Shown in pieces: positions 23,838 through 29,107 of a DNA stretch of 40,244 bases. The notes below the pieces were generated by a model. That model searched no databases. It had not been told where the DNA came from and worked only from the letters and a program-made list of their open reading frames with translations. Every line of letters begins with the position of its first letter. Position 1 is the first letter of the stretch. Where the stretch lies: positions 1 to 40,244 of IMG/VR virus record IMGVR_UViG_3300037502_001716, one strand, 5' to 3'. The position numbers and the translations under genes were made by a program. The stretch is from a virus.

Positions 23838-24272
23838 ATGTGTGATGAACCAAATGATAGTGCTAGTGCGAACACTCTGCAAGTGGTATCGCTAAAAATA
23901 TTTGGAGAGCCCGCATCGAAGGCCAACTCAAGACGAGTGGTCCGCATCGGTGGCATGTCGCGTTTAATCAAAAGCCAGAAGGCTTTGACCTACTCAGAGT
24001 TGTTTCAACGGCAGGTAAAAGATATGGCCTTGACCTTGATCGCTGGTGATGTGCGGGTGACGATGCACATCTGGTATGCCTCACGCAGGCCAGACTTGGA
24101 CGAGTCCTTGATCTTGGATCTGCTCCAAGGGGTCGCGTATTTAAACGACCGTCAGGTCAAGGAGAAGCATATCTACTGGCATCTTGATCCGGCACAGCCA
24201 CGCACGGAGATCGTGGTGGAGGAACTGCCGATGCCAAAAAAGAAGCCCCGGAGCAAAGCTCAACGGGGCTAA
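23838..24272 (+). CDS. rusA: RusA-like Holliday-junction resolvase
   Basis: 144 residues from ATG at 23838 with AAGGAA 9 bases upstream. Residues about 18-30 give GEPASKANSRRVVR, the conserved N-terminal RusA pattern (G-x-P-x-x-K-x-R), and about 85-115 RRPDLDESLILDLLQGVAYL then NDRQVKEKH, which supply the acidic residues that bind metal. The dimeric RusA family cuts four-way junctions late in recombination. It is divergent from the nuclease gene and the only member of the recombination set on the plus strand. The basic C-terminal tail (KKKPRSKAQ) overlaps a leftward terminator-like hairpin. Confidence 0.85.
   Translation: MCDEPNDSASANTLQVVSLKIFGEPASKANSRRVVRIGGMSRLIKSQKALTYSELFQRQVKDMALTLIAGDVRVTMHIWYASRRPDLDESLILDLLQGVAYLNDRQVKEKHIYWHLDPAQPRTEIVVEELPMPKKKPRSKAQRG
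23854..23882 (-). promoter_or_regulatory. Candidate leftward promoter of the 33-gene operon
   Basis: On the minus strand TTGCAG (23877-23882) is followed after 17 bases by TATCAT (23854-23859), 4/6 and 5/6 matches to sigma-70 boxes. The start of transcription would fall about 20 bases before the TTG start of the nuclease gene. It lies inside codons 6-15 of the divergent rusA-like gene, because only 12 bases separate the two start codons. It shares ACTTGCA and CACTAGC with the promoter at 33037-33066. Confidence 0.45.
24236..24270 (-). terminator. Leftward terminator-like hairpin inside the resolvase 3' end
   Basis: AGCCCCG (24244-24250) pairs with CGGGGCT (24264-24270) and inside it GAGC pairs with GCTC around an AAA loop. 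On the minus strand this is followed by TCTTTTTT. There is no T-run on the plus strand. No leftward gene lies just to the right, so it would stop an unseen leftward or antisense transcript before it enters the operon. The T-run equals the Lys codons of the resolvase, so chance cannot be ruled out. Confidence 0.5.
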
Positions 24273-24350
24273 AGGGCTTTCGCCCTCAGGGAGAAGCAAC
24301 TGCTCGGAAGGGAGTTACCGAGCGCAGCCAGTGTAGCAGAAGTTGACCTC

Positions 24351-24379
24351 TTGACAAGGCCAATAGGCCTTGGTAAAGT
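24351..24379 (+). promoter_or_regulatory. Strong sigma-70-like promoter with operator-like palindrome
   Basis: TTGACA (24351-24356) matches the -35 box perfectly, and 17 bases later TAAAGT (24374-24379) matches four of six -10 positions. Between them lies a 6-base inverted repeat, AAGGCC (24356-24361, sharing its first base with the -35 box) and GGCCTT (24366-24371) with 4 bases between, well placed for a repressor or activator site. It faces the non-coding stretch, and the nearest gene downstream starts only at 24872. Confidence 0.65.
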
Positions 24380-24385
24380 GTTCGC

Positions 24386-24532
24386 ATCTGTGGGGCTGGT
24401 AACCCTTCAGAAGCACTAACCTGCGAATCCGAACCCATTGGGGAGCGGGCTTCGTCAAAGCGCACAGAAGGTGGTTAGACCAACTGTGTTGCGGCAAACC
24501 AAGCCTAAAGCTCGTTCCCCAATGGGTTTTTT
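24386..24532 (+). ncRNA. Putative small structured RNA of about 147 bases
   Basis: It would start about 7 bases after the -10 box of the promoter at 24351 and end at a T6 run (24527-24532). The 3' part is a long stem: AACCCATTGGGGA (24432-24444) and TCCCCAATGGGTT (24516-24528) pair over 13 bases without mismatch, GAGC/GCTC and GGCTT/AAGCC extend it, and CACAG/CTGTG with TGGT/ACCA form the apical hairpin. A smaller pair, TTCGCA/TGCGAA (24381-24386 and 24422-24427), frames the 5' part. No reading frame of note is present. It could be a free-standing regulatory RNA or an attenuator in the leader of the HNH-primase operon; hallmarks of tmRNA, 6S or tRNA are absent. Confidence 0.55.
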
Positions 24533-24871
24533 GCTTTGTGCGCCACCCGTACTCCGCACGACAGTAAGAGCCTTCGTGGGCTGCGCGGAAGGAAATACGG
24601 CAAGCCATGTATGGCACTAGCTAAGAGGGTGATGCTTAGTACCGCCTCTGCAAGACCAACTGAAGGCGTGCCAGACTGGCTACGGTACTGGCGCAGGCAT
24701 GAACGAATGTGACGACCAGAGCGTTCATCCCGATGAAGTAGCCGTCTATGACGGGTGTTCCTGAGTGATTGGGAGCCGCTAGCCACAAGCCAAGTGATTG
24801 TGGTGGGCACGGTGAGTCGGTTGCTAGGCGCGAACCGGGTCACCCGGTGCAGCTATGGGGAGAATGATGCA
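24533..24871 (+). other. Non-coding stretch with many hairpins before the HNH gene
   Basis: No convincing gene in 339 bases. Perfect inverted repeats follow each other: AGCC/GGCT framed by CCGC/GCGG (about 24554-24588), GCCA/TGGC (24604-24615), AGTACCG/CGGTACT enclosing GCCA/TGGC (about 24638-24689), ATGAACG/CGTTCAT (about 24699-24728), CCGTC/GACGG with a three-base loop (about 24752-24764), CCACAA/TTGTGG (about 24783-24803) and ACCGGG/CCCGGT (about 24834-24848). The density of local stems suggests a structured 5' leader or ncRNA. No group I intron core, tRNA or known riboswitch is recognised. Confidence 0.5.
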
Positions 24872-25411
24872 ATGCCCAAGAAATTTAGTGTTGGCAAGCC
24901 TTTAGAAGAGAAGGAACTGTTTGCTTCCGAAGCATGGCAGAAGGCTTCTGCAGAACAGAGACGGGCATTCATCTCAAAAGTCAGGGCGACCAAAAGGATT
25001 GAAGTAGAAGCGGTCAAAGAAAAGGCATCGCGTGACAAACTAAAAGAGTTGTTTGCCGCACGGCCACCCAAAAAAGATGGCACACCCAAAAGTAAAAAAC
25101 AAACCAAAGCCAAAGCCAAACAACCGTTTAATAACCAGCAAACAGCCAACATCGACGTTTCAACCAATGAGTTTTTGTTGACCTATGAATGGCGCAAGGT
25201 GCGGATGGTTGTCTTAAAGAAGTACGGGGCTCGCTGCCAATGCTGCGGCGCAACGCCCGCGACAGGGGCTGTGATCCACGTAGATCACATCAAACCAAGA
25301 AAGTTGTTTCCTCATTTGGCGCTCAGCATCAACAACTTGCAAGTTTTATGTCATGAATGCAACCACGGAAAAGGCAATTGGGATACAACAGATTGGCGCA
25401 ACAGTAAGTAA
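24872..25411 (+). CDS. HNH endonuclease
   Basis: 179 residues from ATG at 24872; a longer frame runs back to 24755 through the hairpin region but is not supported. Residues 1-115 are Lys-rich and helical (RDKLKELFAARPPKKDG). The C-terminal domain has CQCCG, then IHVDHIKPRKLFPH, INNLQVLCHECNHGKGN: the H, N and H residues of the beta-beta-alpha-metal nuclease plus two zinc-binding Cys pairs. Such HNH proteins of phages may be nicking or homing enzymes, or assist packaging. It stands far from the terminase here, next to the hairpin region, which makes a homing-type element possible. The closest ribosome-binding site, GGGGAG, is 11 bases upstream. Confidence 0.85.
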   Translation: MPKKFSVGKPLEEKELFASEAWQKASAEQRRAFISKVRATKRIEVEAVKEKASRDKLKELFAARPPKKDGTPKSKKQTKAKAKQPFNNQQTANIDVSTNEFLLTYEWRKVRMVVLKKYGARCQCCGATPATGAVIHVDHIKPRKLFPHLALSINNLQVLCHECNHGKGNWDTTDWRNSK

Positions 25412-25446
25412 AGTTACGCGAAGAAACTCAACACAAAGGAGTGATC

Positions 25447-25782
25447 ATGGAGCAAATGTCTTTTGATCTGCCCCAGGGCAGAACCCAAAGAGACACAGGG
25501 GCCTTGAGGGCCCTTGTAAACGCTGGTGACTCATGGCATGAGAGGGCAAGTTATCTTGCCCTTTCCTTTTTTAAGTCTGCCGGATACGAGGGAGCCCTAT
25601 TTGAAGATGCGCGGAATTACGCTACGCTCTTTGATCTGCCCCCGCCCCCGAGCCCCAATGCTTGGGGGGCAGTCTGTCTCAGTCTCAGCAAGCGCCGCCT
25701 CATTGAGAAGACTGGCGTTTACATGAACAGCAAGAACGTCTCAAGTCATGCGCGGGCACAGCCCGTATGGAGGATCAAGTGA
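25447..25782 (+). CDS. Small protein of unknown function with helix-turn-helix-like region
   Basis: 111 residues from ATG at 25447, with a strong AAAGGAG 7 bases upstream. Starts MEQMSFDLPQGRTQRDTGAL; the middle (ASYLALSFFKSAGYEGALFE) and PSPNAWGAVCLSLSKRRLIE resemble small phage proteins with a winged-helix-like replication-accessory fold. It is coupled to the next gene by GTGA. Function unknown. Confidence 0.65.
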   Translation: MEQMSFDLPQGRTQRDTGALRALVNAGDSWHERASYLALSFFKSAGYEGALFEDARNYATLFDLPPPPSPNAWGAVCLSLSKRRLIEKTGVYMNSKNVSSHARAQPVWRIK

Positions 25783-26015
25783 GAGATTACAAGCAGGAAT
25801 ACAAAACGCAGAAGGCCAGGGATGAACACCCTGACCGCATGGAGAGGCAGAGAGCAAGACGCAAGCTCGATGCGCAGGGTGTAAACAGGGCGGGAAAAGA
25901 CGTAAGTCATGTCAAAGCCTTGTCAAAGGGCGGCTCCAACAGTGATGGCATCAGGCTAGAGCCGCCGTCCAAGAACCGCTCTTTTCCCAGGACTAAGACG
26001 GGCGCGATGAAATGA
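25779..26015 (+). CDS. Small basic protein, HNH-like remnant
   Basis: 78 residues from GTG at 25779, chosen over an ATG at 25767 because GGAGG lies 6 bases before the GTG and GTGA overlaps the preceding stop. Contains RMERQRARRKLDAQGVNRAG, KDVSHVKALSKGGSNSDG and KNRSFPR, a D-V-x-H, G-G, N-R-S pattern found in compact HNH-type proteins without zinc cysteines. Whether it is active is unclear. Overlaps the primase-helicase gene by 4 bases. Confidence 0.6.
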   Translation: MRDYKQEYKTQKARDEHPDRMERQRARRKLDAQGVNRAGKDVSHVKALSKGGSNSDGIRLEPPSKNRSFPRTKTGAMK

Positions 26016-27697
26016 TCGAAGCTCTCGTTGAGCAAACCCGTTTCAACGATCAAGCCCGAGTGGTCTGCCCCTTTTGCGGGCCGGACCGAAGGAAAAGCAA
26101 CTCAAAGGACATGACCCTGTCCAGAAAAGATGATGGGGCAGTTGTCTACTTTTGCCATCACTGTGACGCACAGGGATCGGTACAACCAAAGAGGAGAATC
26201 CAATTGGCCGCAGTGCCTCAACCCAAAATTGTGAGCAACGCTCTCAGTCAACATCATTACGAGTGGCTTGCCAAGCGCGGCATCAGCAAGTACACCGCAG
26301 ACAAGGCCAAGCTGTTCAGCGCAGACAAATGGTTCGCTCGTCTAAACAAGACGGCAGACTGCATAGGATTCCCGTACTACCGAGACGGTGCCTTGGTCGC
26401 AGCCAAATACCGATCATTCCCAGAGAAGGACTTCACCCAAGACTCAGGCGGAGCCCACGACTTCTTTGGGATTGACCATGTGGACAAAAGCAAGCCTTTG
26501 GTCATTGTCGAGGGAGAGATAGATGCCTTGACCCTCATGGAGGCAGGCATTGAGAACGCAGTGAGTGTGCCCTCAGGGGCACCAATCAAGGTGGCAGATG
26601 GCAAGGTTCTGCCCAGCGAAGACAAGAAGTTTGCCTATGTCTGGAACGCCAGAGAGATCATCGACGCAGTGCCTTATGTGGTGCTGGCAACAGATCAGGA
26701 TGGACCAGGGCAGGCCTTAGCAGAAGAACTCGCAAGGCGGATTGGCAAAGAGAAATGCCGGGTTGCCAAGTTTGATGCCAAGGACTTAAACGACATCTTC
26801 CTTGACCCAACACGGCAAGGAGCCGAAGCGGTTAAGGAGGTCATTGAGAAAGCGCAGCCGTATCCGGTCTCAGGACTGTCCGATGCCGGGACGTATGAGG
26901 ACCGTATAAACGACCTCTTCACCAAGGGCACAGGCAAGGGATTCTCAACCGGCTACTCGTCAGTAGACAGCATTTACACAGTGGCACCGGGGCAGTTGAC
27001 TGTGGTCACTGGATACCCATCCAGCGGCAAGAGCAACTTCATTGATCAGGTCATGGTCAATCTAGCGCGGGCCAATGATTGGAAGTTTGCAGTCTGTAGC
27101 TTTGAGAACCAGCCCGAGATCCACATCACCCGCCTGATGGAGATCTACACGCAGAAGAGGTTCTTTGAAGGCAAGGAGCGGATGACCCAACACGAAAGAG
27201 ACACCGCATTTGCTTGGGTCAAGGAGCACTTCCTCTTCATTGACTCCCAGGGCGAGGAACCAAACACCCTCGACAGCATCCTCGACCGTGCCCGCGTGGC
27301 AGTTAAACGCATGGGCGTGCGGGGGTTGATTATTGATCCCTACAACTACATAGATTTAAACAGAGACAACACCACGGAGACCGAGGCCATCAGCAACATG
27401 CTGACGCGGGTGCAGAAGTTCTGCAAGGCGCATGATGTTCACACGTTCTTTATCGCTCACCCCAGCAAGATCAATCGCGCAGGGGTGGAACAGCCCCGCC
27501 CGGATGGCATGAGCATTAGCGGGTCAATGGCGTGGTGGGCAAAGACAGACAACGGCATCACCGTCCACAGGCAGGAGCAGTGGGTGGAGATCGCGGTCTG
27601 GAAGTGCAGGTATCGTTGGGTCGGAACCCAGGGCGAGACCTCCCTGCTGTACAACAAGACAGCGGGCACCTACTCAGAGAATCTAGACAAGTTCTAA
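26012..27697 (+). CDS. T7 gp4-like bifunctional primase-helicase
   Basis: 561 residues. N-terminal zinc finger with C19, C22, C48 and C51 (CPFCG and CHHC) reads template DNA. The toprim primase core has VIVEGEIDALTL at about 160-175 and ATDQDGPGQAL at about 226-236, which give the conserved Glu and D-x-D. The C-terminal RecA-like helicase has Walker A GYPSSGKS (about 334-341), Walker B-like LIIDPYNYI, and FIAHPSK; it should form a hexameric ring that unwinds the fork while making primers. No DNA polymerase gene is visible, so it probably works with the host replisome. ATG at 26012 overlaps the upstream stop as ATGA. A terminator follows 14 bases after the stop. Confidence 0.92.
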   Translation: MIEALVEQTRFNDQARVVCPFCGPDRRKSNSKDMTLSRKDDGAVVYFCHHCDAQGSVQPKRRIQLAAVPQPKIVSNALSQHHYEWLAKRGISKYTADKAKLFSADKWFARLNKTADCIGFPYYRDGALVAAKYRSFPEKDFTQDSGGAHDFFGIDHVDKSKPLVIVEGEIDALTLMEAGIENAVSVPSGAPIKVADGKVLPSEDKKFAYVWNAREIIDAVPYVVLATDQDGPGQALAEELARRIGKEKCRVAKFDAKDLNDIFLDPTRQGAEAVKEVIEKAQPYPVSGLSDAGTYEDRINDLFTKGTGKGFSTGYSSVDSIYTVAPGQLTVVTGYPSSGKSNFIDQVMVNLARANDWKFAVCSFENQPEIHITRLMEIYTQKRFFEGKERMTQHERDTAFAWVKEHFLFIDSQGEEPNTLDSILDRARVAVKRMGVRGLIIDPYNYIDLNRDNTTETEAISNMLTRVQKFCKAHDVHTFFIAHPSKINRAGVEQPRPDGMSISGSMAWWAKTDNGITVHRQEQWVEIAVWKCRYRWVGTQGETSLLYNKTAGTYSENLDKF

Positions 27698-27710
27698 TGA
27701 CCCTACACAA

Positions 27711-27732
27711 GGCCCCAAGCGGGGCCTTTTTT
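27711..27732 (+). terminator. Rho-independent terminator after primase-helicase
   Basis: GGCCCC (27711-27716), loop AAGC, GGGGCC (27721-27726), then TTTTTT. A textbook intrinsic terminator placed 14 bases after the stop codon; ends the rightward operon that starts upstream of the HNH gene. Confidence 0.9.
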
Positions 27733-27799
27733 CTGAGTTCCCGGCTTTTCAGATTTTGCTTAACGCGACATTTTCAATTTAATTAAAAACAAGTTGAAT

Positions 27800-27830
27800 T
27801 GTTTACACGGCCACAGAGTATGTGTAAACA
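27800..27830. repeat. Inverted repeat of the GTTTACAC motif
   Basis: TGTTTACAC (27800-27808) and GTGTAAACA (27822-27830) are a perfect 9-base inverted repeat with 13 bases between. It lies in an AT-rich non-coding gap between two convergent terminators, where no promoter is needed. A second perfect stem, GGCTCA/TGAGCC, follows at 27834-27850. The half-site is the same hexamer that is over-used across the whole window. Confidence 0.7.
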
Positions 27831-27850
27831 GTGGCTCATGGGGTGAGCCA

Positions 27851-27880
27851 GGGAACGAACGGGAATGAACGGGAACGAAC
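27851..27880. repeat. Three tandem 10-base repeats
   Basis: Three consecutive copies of GGGAACGAAC, the middle one with a single change (GGGAATGAAC). They lie in the non-coding gap between the two convergent terminators at 27711 and 27890, next to the inverted repeat at 27800. They may be protein-binding iterons or simply a slippage product; there is no coding role. Confidence 0.8.
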
Positions 27881-27889
27881 GACACAAAC

Positions 27890-27913
27890 AAAAAAGCCCC
27901 CGAAGGGGCTTTT
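27890..27913 (-). terminator. Terminator of the leftward CobS/CobT-like operon
   Basis: AGCCCC (27895-27900), loop CGAA, GGGGCT (27905-27910), extended by A/T pairs. On the minus strand a run of six T follows, and on the plus strand four T, so it may work in both directions. It overlaps the stop codon of the last leftward gene (27912-28136). Confidence 0.85.
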
Positions 27914-28136
27914 ATCGTTGGCTCATCTTGTAGATGGCCGCTTCTAGCGTCTGACATCGGGACACAAAGCGGGGCACTCGCTCGGCTGTCATCTCTCGGA
28001 TGACCCATGACCCATCCCATTCGATGAACTTCTCTTGTGGGTCAATGAACCCGGTGTGGTTCTGCAGATCAACCTCGGGGTTGGCGTAGGCGGCTTTCAG
28101 AAAAGCCGGGGCGCGGTTGGTAATGACCTTGATCAT
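27912..28136 (-). CDS. Small protein of unknown function
   Basis: 74 residues, starts MIKVITNRAPAFLKAAYANP and contains FIDPQEKFIEWDGSWVIREM, mixed alpha/beta. GTGTAAAC lies directly before the ATG and also contains the upstream gene's TAA stop. No family recognised. Confidence 0.65.
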   Translation of the reverse strand: MIKVITNRAPAFLKAAYANPEVDLQNHTGFIDPQEKFIEWDGSWVIREMTAERVPRFVSRCQTLEAAIYKMSQR

Positions 28137-28138
28137 GT

Positions 28139-28459
28139 TTACACAAGCCCATCAGGCACGGTCACATCGTCGCCCAATCTGCTGGCGACAAAGCAGCGCA
28201 TGGCTGCGATGAGGGGTGTGGGGCCGTGTTCCTGAGCTTTGTTAATGATCCCGGCCATCCAGCCTATGTGCGGCAGGACGTAGTGCTCAAGGTCTATTCT
28301 CTGCCGATCAATGATCGGCCCGCCGTGCTGCCACAGCACAGACGGCTGAAAGATGAACCCGTCATCGAACAACGGAATGCTCATGTCGTACTCAGGCCCA
28401 TACCACGCCTGCGCTACCGCCCAATCCAGGGCGGGCCCAGTCAATTTACTTGTCTTCAT
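28139..28459 (-). CDS. DUF2591-family protein
   Basis: 106 residues with the family pattern LTGPALDWAVAQAW at the N-terminus, QHGGPIIDRQRI in the middle and HGPTPLIAAMRCFVASRLGD near the end. The family is common in phages of proteobacteria and has no known function. AGGAGGCAAC precedes the ATG, with GTGTAAACA just before that. Confidence 0.85.
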   Translation of the reverse strand: MKTSKLTGPALDWAVAQAWYGPEYDMSIPLFDDGFIFQPSVLWQHGGPIIDRQRIDLEHYVLPHIGWMAGIINKAQEHGPTPLIAAMRCFVASRLGDDVTVPDGLV

Positions 28460-28478
28460 GTTGCCTCCTGTTTACACA

Positions 28479-28796
28479 TCAAAAGGGAATAGGGCCACAT
28501 AGGATGACCCGCCTAGCTTCTGCCTCATTGGGCAGTCTTTGGGCTGCAGCATCGCAGAGGTCTTTACCCTCCTTCAAGCCGCAGCCAAATTTGACCCGGA
28601 TGGCCTTGATCGCCTCCACCCGGTTGCCATGCCTGATGGCCTCCAGCACCGACCCGACAAAGGCTGTGTCTGGTGACACTGCCTCCACCAAAACGGCGGG
28701 GTTGTGCTTCGCCACCGCAAACAGCACATCCCAGGCTTCCCGCCTGCCGCTGATGATGTCGTGCAGCACATCTAAGGCCTGATTGTTTACACTCAT
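28479..28796 (-). CDS. Protein with ribosomal L7/L12 C-terminal-like domain
   Basis: 105 residues from ATG at 28796 (GGAGGG 6 bases upstream). The first half is helical (LDVLHDIISGRREAWDVLFA). The second half, RVEAIKAIRVKFGCGLKEGK then DLCDAAAQRLP, follows the L7/L12 C-terminal pattern V-I-K-x-I-R-x-x-x-x-x-G-L-K-E-A-K-x-L-V. In the ribosome that domain recruits translation factors; here it might attach to such factors or be a fold reused for something else. It is inside the operon with the AAA+ and VWA genes. Confidence 0.7.
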   Translation of the reverse strand: MSVNNQALDVLHDIISGRREAWDVLFAVAKHNPAVLVEAVSPDTAFVGSVLEAIRHGNRVEAIKAIRVKFGCGLKEGKDLCDAAAQRLPNEAEARRVILCGPIPF

Positions 28797-28987
28797 TGTT
28801 GACCCTCCAAAGCGGCCTCGATCACCTTGATGGCGGCCAGCGTGTCCAGCCAAGCCTGATGGTGTCGGTCTGCATTCCCGTGCATTCCCTCCTCAAGGGC
28901 GCGACGGTATGCGTCGCGGGTCCAGCCTGCGGCGCGGTGCGTGTGATGCAGGCCGATACGTAAAGCGTTCAGAACATTTTGGTCCAC
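28793..28987 (-). CDS. 64-residue helical protein
   Basis: GTG start at 28987, with GGGAG 7 bases upstream and GTGTAAAC directly before it. Starts MDQNVLNALRIGLHHTHRAA; His- and Ala-rich helices throughout. Overlaps the L7/L12-like gene by 4 bases. No family recognised. Confidence 0.6.
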   Translation of the reverse strand: MDQNVLNALRIGLHHTHRAAGWTRDAYRRALEEGMHGNADRHHQAWLDTLAAIKVIEAALEGQQ

Positions 28988-29023
28988 GTTTACACTCCCA
29001 CCCCCCTGCGGGGGCTACTGGTT

Positions 29024-29107
29024 TCAAATAACCCCGGCCCACCCAAGGGCCAGGGCCAGGATCAAAAGGGCCAGCGCTGCCAGCCCTACCTTGTCGTCTT
29101 CGTTCAC
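29024..29107 (-). CDS. 27-residue putative membrane peptide
   Basis: GTG at 29107 overlaps the stop of the VWA gene as GTGA and follows AAGGGGG. The peptide starts MNEDDKVG, then LAALALLILALALGWAGVI: a charged head and one uninterrupted hydrophobic stretch that could span the inner membrane. Its start is coupled to the VWA protein gene, so it might anchor or modulate that complex. The size makes a chance frame possible, but the composition and junction argue for a gene. Confidence 0.5.
   Translation of the reverse strand: MNEDDKVGLAALALLILALALGWAGVI

Noticed and set aside
24386-24871. Possible tmRNA, 6S RNA, RNase P RNA, tRNA, group I intron or IscB-type omega RNA
   Set aside because: None of their conserved cores could be found, and the neighbouring HNH protein lacks the RuvC parts of IscB. 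Left as an unassigned structured RNA.
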